This document shows positions 8,700 to 17,200 of a stretch of DNA of 64,000 bases, piece after piece. The notes beneath the pieces are model-generated. The model made no database searches and had not been told where the DNA came from. It worked only from the letters and a program-made list of their open reading frames with translations. The position numbers and the translations under genes were made by a program. The stretch is from positions 186,001-250,000 of the forward strand of contig NZ_JBHSHD010000003.1 of the NCBI RefSeq assembly GCF_042652785.1, read 5' to 3'. The stretch's first letter is position 1, and each line of letters opens with the position of its first letter. Origin of the DNA: Dokdonella_A ginsengisoli. Its GTDB lineage: Bacteria; Pseudomonadota; Gammaproteobacteria; Xanthomonadales; Rhodanobacteraceae.

Positions 8700-9413
8700 A
8701 TGACGCCTCCCGCAAGCGACGAAGCCGCGCCGGCCACGCCGAACTTCGCGCGCCTGCGCTGGCTCGTGCGGCTGAACCGGCATCCGTCGGCGATCCTGCT
8801 GCTGGTGCAGCTGACCGGATTGATGATCTATCCGCTGCTCGAGCAGACGCCGGGCGGCACCGCGATGCTGCGCGGCTTCGGCGTGATCGTGCTCGGGCTG
8901 GCGGTGTGGATGGTGCAGCGAAGCGCGGGCCGCGCGTGGATCAGTGCCGGCATCGCCGCACCGGTGCTGCTGATCGACCTGGCCGAAAGCGTGCTCGACC
9001 TGCCGGCCCTGCGCGTCTGGTCGGCCGCGCTCGAAGCATTGTTCTACTTCTATGCTGCCGGCTGCCTGATCCGCTACATGCTCGCCGACCGCCGCGCGAC
9101 CAGCGACGAACTGTTCGCCGCCGGCGCCACCTTCACCCTGCTGGCCTGGGCCTTCACCTATCTGTTCGTGCTGTGCCAGCTGCTGCAGCCCGACGCGTTC
9201 GGCGGCGCCGTCAACCCGGGCGCGCCGCGCAGCTGGACCGAACTGCTGTTCATGAGCTTCGTCCTGCTGTCGAGCACCGGCATCGGCGACGTGATTCCGC
9301 TGAGCGGCTTCGCGCGCGCGCTGGCGAGCCTGGAGATCTTCACCGGCGTGATGTACCTCGCCCTGGTCGTCTCGCGGCTGATCGGACTGACCATCCTGCG
9401 CCGCGGCCAATAG
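8700..9413 (+). CDS. Two-pore-type ion channel family protein
   Basis: A 237-residue integral membrane protein with about six hydrophobic segments. The last two resemble the pore module of bacterial K+ channels (Ion_trans_2): an outer helix (about 140-163), a pore loop with STGIGDVIP (192-200), and a final helix (about 210-230). The selectivity filter reads TGIGD where classic K+ channels have T-V-G-Y-G-D, so ion selectivity is uncertain. There is no obvious cytoplasmic RCK or cyclic-nucleotide domain. The gene starts 15 bases after the HNH stop, so both are probably on one transcript, though a functional link is not evident. Confidence 0.78.
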   Translation: MTPPASDEAAPATPNFARLRWLVRLNRHPSAILLLVQLTGLMIYPLLEQTPGGTAMLRGFGVIVLGLAVWMVQRSAGRAWISAGIAAPVLLIDLAESVLDLPALRVWSAALEALFYFYAAGCLIRYMLADRRATSDELFAAGATFTLLAWAFTYLFVLCQLLQPDAFGGAVNPGAPRSWTELLFMSFVLLSSTGIGDVIPLSGFARALASLEIFTGVMYLALVVSRLIGLTILRRGQ

Positions 9414-9446
9414 CGGCGGCGCCTCCGGGCCGAAGCGGCCGGGTCG

Positions 9447-9468
9447 GAAATATTGCAGAAATATTGCG
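9447..9468 (+). promoter_or_regulatory. Tandem 10-mer repeat upstream of the toxin gene
   Basis: GAAATATTGC occurs twice with an 11-base period, about one helical turn, in the leader 115-135 bases before the toxin start. An AT-rich tandem repeat on one face of the helix is a plausible binding site for a regulator. The factor is unknown. Confidence 0.35.
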
Positions 9469-9583
9469 CACTTGCGTTGCTGATCTAGGGTTTGCCCGAA
9501 TGGTCCGCGCGCGCCGCGGCGACCACACTCCGCCCATCCTTCCGTCGGCGCGACGCCGACTCGATCCCCGCGAGGACGACGAC

Positions 9584-10981
9584 ATGGGCATCGGCAGTGT
9601 GATCAGCGGCGCGGCATCCTGGGTCAAGAACACGGCCGAAGACGCGGTCGACGCCGGCGCGGACGCGCTCAAGGGCGCGCAGGACTTCGTCGGCGACCGT
9701 CTCGACGACATCGACCAAGCCAAGGACTGGGTCGGCGGCAAGATCGACGGCGCGGTCGAAGGCGCCGAGAAGGCCGTCGACGGCTTCCGCCAGGACCTGG
9801 TCGAGTTCGGCGAGGAACACGGCGGCATCGTCGGCAAGGCGCTGGCCGAGAACGTGTCCAACTCGATCGGCGTGGTCGAGGGCGCGGGCCTGGCCGTGTA
9901 CGACATGGGCAAGGGCGTGGTGCAGCTGGCCGACGGCGCCAGCAAGCTGGTCAATCCGCTGGAGTGGGCCACCCACGGCGGCGAGAACCTGCAGCGGCTG
10001 GAGAACGTGGGCAAGGCGGCCGAGACCCTGGGCAACCTGGCCAGCCCGACGGCGTGGATCACCAACACGGACGGCAACCTGAACACGGCCAAGGCGCTGT
10101 GGAACGGGGTGACGGCCGGCTATCAGGATGCGGCGGCGCAGGGCGACTGGTCAAAGTTCGTCGGTCGCGGGGTGGTGGACATCGGCAGCCTGCTGATCGG
10201 CGCGGGCGAGGCGAACGCGGCGATCAAGGGCGCGCAGGGCGCCAACGCGGTGGCGCGGATCGGCGAAGGCGCCAATGCGCTGGACAAGGCGGCCGACGCG
10301 GCGCGCGTGCTGGACGCGGCCGGCGACGCCGGCAAGGCCGCGCGCGGGGCCGATGGCGCCGCCGACGCGGGCAAGGTCGCGCGCGGGGCCGACGAGGCCG
10401 CCGCGGCGCGTGCCACGGCCGGCAGCGACGACGTGGCGGAAATCGTCAGCCGCGCCGATACCGGCACCACGATCGGCGGCAAGAAGCTGCTCGACTTCGA
10501 TTCGTTCGACGACTTCAACGCCGCGGCGAACGCGGCGCAGCCCAACAGCGTGTACCAGTTCGGCGACTTCCGCTGGACCACCGACGCGCAGGGCCGCGTG
10601 ATCCGCGCCGAGGGCAAGGTCGAGCTGACCCCGGTCGGCCGCAACGATCCGAAGCTGCAGACCGCGATCGGCAACGAAGGCCGCGACACCGACGTCGGCT
10701 TCCACATCATCGCCGACCGCTTCGGCGGCCCGACCAACCGCCTGAACGTCGTGCCGGGCAACGGCAAGCCGATCGGCGACGGCCTGCCCAACCTCAACAA
10801 CGGCGCCTACAAGCGCTTCGAGAACACGATCGCCGAGCTGCGCGAGCAGGGTCACGCCGTGGAGATACGCGTGAGCCCCGAGTACAATCCGGGCAACCTC
10901 AGCAGCCGCCCCGACAACTTCGTCGCGGAATACCGCACCGACGGCGGCCGCTGGATCGAGCACGAATTCCCCAACAAGTAA
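9584..10981 (+). CDS. Polymorphic toxin with C-terminal DNA/RNA non-specific nuclease domain
   Basis: A 465-residue protein. The last ~135 residues match the Endonuclease_NS_2 type of toxin nuclease: GFHIIADRFGGPTNRLNVVP (about 372-391) corresponds to the family's G-H-L-I-A-D-R-F-G-G motif, with His374 as the likely catalytic residue, followed by Asn-rich turns and an AYKRFENT helix. The first ~210 residues are amphipathic and Ala/Gly/Asp-rich, beginning MGIGSVISGAASWVKN, and resemble no trafficking domain I know. A low-complexity linker (about 215-285) contains repeated A-A-R-G-A-D units. There is no signal peptide, LXG, PAAR, Rhs or XVIPCD module. The gene 13 bases downstream is a YezG-like immunity protein. 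The start has GAGG upstream. Confidence 0.8.
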   Translation: MGIGSVISGAASWVKNTAEDAVDAGADALKGAQDFVGDRLDDIDQAKDWVGGKIDGAVEGAEKAVDGFRQDLVEFGEEHGGIVGKALAENVSNSIGVVEGAGLAVYDMGKGVVQLADGASKLVNPLEWATHGGENLQRLENVGKAAETLGNLASPTAWITNTDGNLNTAKALWNGVTAGYQDAAAQGDWSKFVGRGVVDIGSLLIGAGEANAAIKGAQGANAVARIGEGANALDKAADAARVLDAAGDAGKAARGADGAADAGKVARGADEAAAARATAGSDDVAEIVSRADTGTTIGGKKLLDFDSFDDFNAAANAAQPNSVYQFGDFRWTTDAQGRVIRAEGKVELTPVGRNDPKLQTAIGNEGRDTDVGFHIIADRFGGPTNRLNVVPGNGKPIGDGLPNLNNGAYKRFENTIAELREQGHAVEIRVSPEYNPGNLSSRPDNFVAEYRTDGGRWIEHEFPNK

Positions 10982-10994
10982 GCGGCGCGACCCG

Positions 10995-11426
10995 ATGGAC
11001 GACTTGAACCAGGCCTACGCCGAAACTGTGCAGGCCGTCGCCGGCAGCGTCACCGACGTCATGGACGGCGAGTGGGGCGAGCGCGACTGGCGCCGCCTCG
11101 TCGTCAACCACGAGTCGCTGCTGCACACCGCCGAGCCGGAGGCGAGCACGATCGCCTTCGCCGTCGCGACCAAGCCCGGCGGCGAGCCGGAGATCGTCGA
11201 TTTCCGCATCTCGCGCGCCGCCAAGAACGGCTTCAAGCGCATCGCCGACATCATGCACGCGCAGAAGGGCCAGTACTGGACCGTCTGCGACCTGACCGTC
11301 GAGCGCGACGGCAGCTACCGCTTCGACTTCTCCTACGACCCGCCCTACCGGCTCGGCGGCCATCTGCACGACACCCGCTTCGACGACTACCTGCAGCGCT
11401 ACCTCGCCGAGACCGGCGCTCGCTGA
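10995..11426 (+). CDS. YezG-like (DUF600) immunity protein
   Basis: A 143-residue acidic cytoplasmic protein starting MDDLNQAYAETVQAVAGS. The pattern resembles the YezG/DUF600 immunity family, including a late Y-x-F-x-F-x-Y-D stretch (SYRFDFSYDPPYRL) and a final helix with DDYLQRYLAE. In Bacillus, YezG neutralises the nuclease domain of the toxin YeeF, which is of the same general type as the domain encoded just upstream. Tight spacing (13 bases) and gene order, toxin then immunity, support its role as the antidote. Cognate binding is inferred. Confidence 0.74.
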   Translation: MDDLNQAYAETVQAVAGSVTDVMDGEWGERDWRRLVVNHESLLHTAEPEASTIAFAVATKPGGEPEIVDFRISRAAKNGFKRIADIMHAQKGQYWTVCDLTVERDGSYRFDFSYDPPYRLGGHLHDTRFDDYLQRYLAETGAR

Positions 11427-11506
11427 ACGGCCCGCCGGGACGGCTTCCGCGCCCGCGTCACCGTCGTTTCCTTGCCCCGGCGGCCCGGCAGTCCGAAAAT
11501 AGCCGG

Positions 11507-13414
11507 ATGATCGACAGCCAACGCTATCCACGCCTCGCCCGCATCGACTCGCCGGCGGACCTGCGCCGCTTTCCGGAATCCGAACTGGGCGACATCGCGC
11601 GCGAACTGCGCGCCTATCTGATCGAGTCGGTCGCGACCTCGGGCGGCCATTTCGGCGCCAACCTCGGCGTGATCGAGCTGACCGTCGCCCTGCACTGGCT
11701 GTACGAGACGCCGCGCGACCGCCTGGTCTGGGACGTCGGCCACCAGTGCTACCCGCACAAGATCCTCACCGGCCGCCGCGACCGCATCACCACGGTCAAG
11801 AAGAAGGACGGCGTCGCGCCATTCCCGCGCCGCGAGGAAAGCGAGTACGACGCGTTCGGCGTCGGACACTCGTCGACGTCGATCTCGGCCGCGCTCGGCA
11901 TGGCGCTGGCCTCGCAGCGCGACGAAGGCCAGGGCGGCGACGCGCGCAAGATCGTCGCCGTGATCGGCGACGGCGCGATGACCGCCGGCATGGCGTTCGA
12001 GGCGCTCAACCACGGCGGCGCGATCGATCCGGACATGCTGGTCATCCTCAACGACAACCAGATGTCGATCAGCGAGAACGTCGGCGCGCTGACGCAGATG
12101 CTGGCGCGCCTGATGGCCAGCCGCACGCTGAACCGCATCCGCGAAGGCGGCAAGAAGATGATGAAGCGCGGCGGCTTCTGGTGGCGCTTCGTCAAGCGCT
12201 GGGAAGAGCACGCCAAGGGCATGTTCGTGCCGTCGACGCTGTTCGAGGAACTCGGCTTCCACTACACCGGCCCGATCGATGGCCACGACCTGCCGCTGCT
12301 GGTTTCGACGCTGCGCACGTTGAAGGAGCTGAAGGGCCCGCAGCTGCTGCACGTGGTCACCACCAAGGGCAAGGGCTACGCGCCGGCCGAGCGCGAGCAG
12401 ATCGAGTACCACGCGGTCGGTCCGTTCGACCCGGTCGCCGGCGTCGCCAAGAAGGCCGGCGCGTCGAAGCCGACCTACACCGAGATCTTCAGCGACTGGC
12501 TGTGCGACATGGCGGCGGCCGATCCGCGCCTGCAGGGCATCACCCCGGCGATGCGCGAAGGCTCGGGCCTGGTGCGCTTCTCCAAGGAATACCCGCAGCG
12601 CTACTTCGACGTCAGCATCGCCGAGCAGCACGCCGTCACGCTCGCCGCCGGCATGGCCTGCGAAGGCGCCAAGCCGGTGGTGGCGATCTATTCGACGTTC
12701 CTGCAGCGCGCCTACGACCAGCTGATCCACGACGTCGCCTTGCAGGACCTGGACGTGCTGTTCGCGATCGACCGCGCCGGCGTGGTCGGCCCGGACGGCG
12801 CGACCCACGCCGGCAGTTTCGACCTGAGCTACCTGCGCTGCATCCCGAACATGCTGGTGATGGCGCCGGCCGACGAGGACGAATGCCGCCGCATGCTGAC
12901 GACCGGTTTCCTGCACGAGGGCCCGGCGGCGGTGCGCTATCCGCGCGGCACCGGCACGGGTGTGGCGGTTTCCAAGGAACTGGCGACCCTGCCCGTCGGC
13001 AAGGCCGAGGTGCGCCGTCGCGGCCACGGCATCGCCCTGCTCGCATTCGGCGCGATGGTCGCGCCGTGCACGAAGGTTGCCGAGGCGCTCGACGCCACGC
13101 TGGTCAACATGCGCTTCGTCAAGCCGCTCGACGAGGCCGCCATTCTCGAGCTGGCGCATTCGCACGCCGCACTGGTCACGATCGAGGACAACGCGGTCGC
13201 CGGCGGCGCCGGCAGCGGCGTGCTGGAACTGCTCGCGGCGCACGGCGTGCAGGTGCCGACGCTGCAGCTGGGCCTGTCCGACCGTTTTCTCGAACACGCC
13301 AGCCGCGAGGAGCTGCTGGCCGTCGACGGCCTGGACGCGGCCGGCATCGAAGCCGCCGTGCGCAACCGCTTCGGCCACCTGCTGCTCGCACCGGCGCTGC
13401 GCAGCGCGATCTGA
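11507..13414 (+). CDS. dxs: 1-deoxy-D-xylulose-5-phosphate synthase
   Basis: Dxs condenses pyruvate and glyceraldehyde 3-phosphate in the first step of the MEP isoprenoid pathway and also feeds thiamine and pyridoxal synthesis. The 635-residue protein has the thiamine diphosphate motif GDGAMTAGMAFEALNH (from about 154) with ILNDNQMSIS, the N-terminal SGGHFGANLGVIELTVALH, and the second-domain stretch FDVSIAEQHAVTLAAGMA plus DRAGVVGPDGATHAG. A C-terminal transketolase-type domain follows. The length is normal. It converges on prmC with 32 bases between them. Its start has no strong ribosome-binding site. Confidence 0.97.
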   Translation: MIDSQRYPRLARIDSPADLRRFPESELGDIARELRAYLIESVATSGGHFGANLGVIELTVALHWLYETPRDRLVWDVGHQCYPHKILTGRRDRITTVKKKDGVAPFPRREESEYDAFGVGHSSTSISAALGMALASQRDEGQGGDARKIVAVIGDGAMTAGMAFEALNHGGAIDPDMLVILNDNQMSISENVGALTQMLARLMASRTLNRIREGGKKMMKRGGFWWRFVKRWEEHAKGMFVPSTLFEELGFHYTGPIDGHDLPLLVSTLRTLKELKGPQLLHVVTTKGKGYAPAEREQIEYHAVGPFDPVAGVAKKAGASKPTYTEIFSDWLCDMAAADPRLQGITPAMREGSGLVRFSKEYPQRYFDVSIAEQHAVTLAAGMACEGAKPVVAIYSTFLQRAYDQLIHDVALQDLDVLFAIDRAGVVGPDGATHAGSFDLSYLRCIPNMLVMAPADEDECRRMLTTGFLHEGPAAVRYPRGTGTGVAVSKELATLPVGKAEVRRRGHGIALLAFGAMVAPCTKVAEALDATLVNMRFVKPLDEAAILELAHSHAALVTIEDNAVAGGAGSGVLELLAAHGVQVPTLQLGLSDRFLEHASREELLAVDGLDAAGIEAAVRNRFGHLLLAPALRSAI

Positions 13415-13446
13415 CGCGCGCGCGGCGCGGCCGCGACGACGCGGAG

Positions 13447-14280
13447 TCAGGTGCCGGACTGCCCCAGCGTGACGCGCTCGCGATCCTCGACATCGCGCTG
13501 CGTCGACACCGCGACGTAGCCGTGCGCGGACAGCAGGTCGCGCACGCGGCTGCCCTGGTCGTAACCGTGTTCGAGCAGCAGCCATCCGCCGCCGCGCAGG
13601 CGCTCGCGCGCGCCCGCGGCGATCGTGCGGATCGCATCGAGGCCGTCCGCCCCGGACGCCAGCGCGGCAGCCGGCTCGAAGCGCAGGTCGCCGCGCGCGA
13701 GATGCGGATCGGCGGCCTCGATGTACGGCGGATTGGAGACGATCACGTCGAAACGCCTTTCGCCGAGCGCGGCGCACCAGTCACCCTGCGCGAATTCGAC
13801 GTCGATGCCCAGGCGCTGCGCGTTCGCGCGCGCCACGGCCAGCGCCTGCGCGCTGGCGTCGGTGGCGAGCACGCGCGCGCGCGGACGTTCGCGCGCCAGT
13901 GCCAGCGCGATCGCGCCGGAACCGGTACCCAGATCGGCCACGGCCGCGGCGTCCTCGGGCGCGATCTTCGCCAGCGCCAGCTCGACCAGCAACTCGGTTT
14001 CCGCACGCGGGATCAGCACGTCCGGCGACACCGCCAGATCGAGCGACCAGAACTCGCGCCGCCCGGTCAGGTACGCCACCGGCTGGCCTGCGCGGCGCGC
14101 CCCGACCAGCTGCGCGTATGCGGCGCACCGGTCTTCGTCCGGCTCGAACTCCGGCCAGGCGAACAGCCACGCACGCGTGCGGCCGAGTACCTGCGCGAGC
14201 AGCAGTTCGGCCTCGAAGCGCGCGTCCTCGCCGGCCAGCGCGGCGGCGCCGTCGGCGAGCAGTTGCCGGACCGTGCTCAC
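13447..14280 (-). CDS. prmC: Release factor glutamine methyltransferase
   Basis: PrmC (HemK) methylates the glutamine of the GGQ motif in release factors RF1 and RF2. The 277-residue protein has an N-terminal helical domain, the SAM-binding motif DLGTGSG (116-122) and the substrate-binding N-P-P-Y (183-186). PRAETELLVELAL is the usual linker. It starts with GTG at 14280, overlapping the stop of the upstream gene as GTGA, so translation is coupled to the large membrane protein gene. No ATG is available near the domain start. Confidence 0.93.
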   Translation of the reverse strand: MSTVRQLLADGAAALAGEDARFEAELLLAQVLGRTRAWLFAWPEFEPDEDRCAAYAQLVGARRAGQPVAYLTGRREFWSLDLAVSPDVLIPRAETELLVELALAKIAPEDAAAVADLGTGSGAIALALARERPRARVLATDASAQALAVARANAQRLGIDVEFAQGDWCAALGERRFDVIVSNPPYIEAADPHLARGDLRFEPAAALASGADGLDAIRTIAAGARERLRGGGWLLLEHGYDQGSRVRDLLSAHGYVAVSTQRDVEDRERVTLGQSGT

Positions 14281-17200
14281 GGCGACGGCGGCGTTTGCGC
14301 TGCCGCGTCGGCGGCCGGCTTCTTCGGCAGCGCGCGCCAGTAGCCGCCGCGGGTCCATGCGGCAAAACCGCGGCGCAGCCAGCCGATCAGCGCGCTGGCC
14401 AGCCACAACGCCCAGGCCAGCATCGCCAGCTGGTAGGCCCACAGCGGCAGGCTGATCGCGTGCGCCACCGGCAGCGCATCGGTGCTGCGGTCGGCGAACC
14501 AGCGCAAGCCCTGTGCGCTCGATCCATGGCCGACGACGTGCATGTCGGGATAGCCGAGCAGGCCGTGCCGGATCGAGTCGAACAGGCACAGCAGCGCGAC
14601 CGCCGTCAGCACGGCCAGTCCGACCTGCAGCAGGTTGAAGCGGTGCGCCGACACCGGCGGTTCGCGCCGCGCGCGCCAGTCGAGCGCGTACAGCCACGCC
14701 ACCACCAGCAGCAGGGCCGGCCACGAGTACGTGGAGAAACCCAGGCCGAGCAGCACCCACTGCCACGGCTTCAGCGGCGAGTGCCGCAGCCGCGACAGCG
14801 CGAACGCGACCAGCAGCATCGCCGCCAGCTCGCCCCAGTACAGCACGGCCGGTCCCGCCGGCGGCCCCCAGGTGGCGAGCAGCCAGCGATCCATCGGCAG
14901 CTGCAGATCCAGCGCGATGTTCGCCGCCGGCAGGCCCAGCGCGATCGACGGCGTCGACGCGCGCACGGCGAGCGGCGCGTCTTCGCGGAAGCGGATCTGG
15001 AACGTCTGCATGCCCGGCACCAGCGGCAGGCTCAGCCGTCCGTCGCGCAGGCGCAGGTTCAGCGTCTGCGTGTTGCGCGTCACGCCGAGCAGCTCGGCGC
15101 CGACCGGCAGCGCGATCGAGTGCTCGCCGCCCTGGCTGGCGCGCATCGTCAGCGACAGGGTGGACGTGGCCGCGCGCTGGCCGATCTCGTGGTCCAGGCT
15201 CACGCGGTCGATCGCGCGCGTGGCGCCCTGCGCGGCGGCCGGCCGCGTGATCTTCAGGCTCAGCGTCTCGCCCGGCAGCGGGTGGAACTCGAAGCCGTGG
15301 TAGTCGGCGGCGTCGCTGCCCTCGGCGGCGACGGCTTCGGCGATGCCGGAGAACTCGACGTGCCAGGTCGGGCTGACCACGACCTGCCAGACCTCGGCGC
15401 GGTCGCCGAGCGGCGGCGCCGTCAGGCTCAGGGTCTCGGCCTTGTCGAGCTTGGCGTGCCAGACCGTGCCCGACTGCCCGTCGGCGATCGCGGCGTCGAT
15501 GCGGCCGCCTTCGACCTTCACGCCGGGGCTGTCGACGTGCTCGCCCGGCAGCACCGGCACGCGCACGGTGAACCCGCCCTGCTGCGGCGCCATGCGTTCG
15601 ACCGTGGTCTGCGATTCCCAGTCCAGGCCGAGCGTCAGCGTGCGCCGCACGCGCACGAATGGCGCGAACTGCTGCGCGCCGACGGCCGCCGCCGTCTCGC
15701 CGCCGGCACGCGAACGCGCCAGGGTCAGCGTCTCGGTGAGCAGGCGGTCCTCGGCCAGGCCGCTCGATTCCCAGCCCTCGCCGGCGAACTGCACGCGCAT
15801 CGGCTTCAGTGCGAACGCCAGCGCGATCTTGTCGAACGCCGTGCCGAACGCCAGCTCGACGCGATGCACGCCGCGCGGCAGCGCGATCCACAACGTCGCC
15901 CCGTCGCGCGCGATTGCGTCCTGCGCGACGCCGTCGACGCGCAGGCTGCGCAGGCTCAGCGCCTTCTCGTCGAACGGCAGCGGCACCGCGACCTTCTCCG
16001 CCGCATGCACTTCCAGCGCGACCTCGACCACATCGCCGCGCGCCGCGATCTCGGCCTTGGCCATGGCCGCGCAGGCCGGTGCGCAGCGCGGCGCCTCGAC
16101 CAGGCGCGCACGCAGCTGGTCGAGCAGATCGTTCGGCGGGAAGCTCTGCGCGCGCGACGGCGCTGCGGCTCCGAACAGGCCGAAGGCCAGCGCGCCGATC
16201 AGCAGCGGCGCCGGCGCGGACACGCGCAGGCGCGGCCTGAGCAGACGCACGACGAGCCACGCCAGCAGCGCGACCAGCAGCAGCCGCAGCGGACGCACCA
16301 GCCACGGCGGCGCGATCAGCAGGCGCACGTCCTGGCTCGGCAGCACCGGCCCGCTCCAGGCGAGTTCGTAGCGATGCCCGAGCTGCCAGCTCGGCTCGCC
16401 GGCGCCGGTCTGCACGACCGTCGACTGGCTGTAGTGGTCGATGACGTCCTGCTTGCGGATGCGCGAGCCGGTGACGGTGACCGTTTCGAGCTTCTCCCGA
16501 TCCGCGGAGCCGATCGAATCCTTGGCCGATCCGGCGATCGGAGAAGGCGGCGGCGGCGGGGCCGCGGGCGCCGGCGCCACCACCTCCGCCGCTTCGTCGG
16601 CCATTTCCTGCGCCTGCGGCTCGGGGCGGGCCGTGCGATGCCGCATGCGCGCGTCGCCGCCGCCGAAGCCGACGCCGAACCACACGTCGCCGCTGCTTTC
16701 CAGCTGCGGGTACACCGCGTAGCGCAGCTGGGTCGCGACGAACGGCAGCGCGGTCAGCACCAGCAGCAGCAAGGCCGCACGCCGCAGCCATTCGGCCGTG
16801 GTCGCCAGCCGGCCCTGCGGCAGCGCGCGCGCGACCAGCGCCAGCGCGAGCACCGCCAGCAGGCTCCACAGCGGCGCGCCGGCCTCCTGGTAGCCGAGCA
16901 CGAGATAGGCGATCGCGGCGACGCCGCCCAGCGCGCCGAACAGGCGCCAGGCCAGCAGCGCGAGCACCGCCGCGACGAACACGTCGAGCAGGGTCCAGCG
17001 CGAGATCCAGCTGCCCTCGGCGCGGTCGGCGCCGGGCGCGCCGAGCAGCTTGTAGCCGTTGGGCAGGTGCAGGACGGTGTCGACGCGATCGAAGCTGTCC
17101 TGCCATCCGGTGATCGGCAGCGAAGCCTGCGCCGGCGCCACGCGCAGGCCGGCGGCGAGGTCGACGCTGGGCGTGCGCCATTCGACGCCGCTGAGCGATT

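Noticed and set aside
9584..10981. Type IV secretion (X-Tfe) effector
   Set aside because: The C-terminus is the nuclease domain; no Gln-rich XVIPCD-type signal region is present.
7409..11426. GNAT, HNH, channel and toxin genes as an anti-phage defence island
   Set aside because: The HNH and channel genes are of types common as solitary chromosomal genes, and no known defence pairing (sensor plus effector) or mobile-element boundary is visible. Only the toxin-immunity pair is supported.
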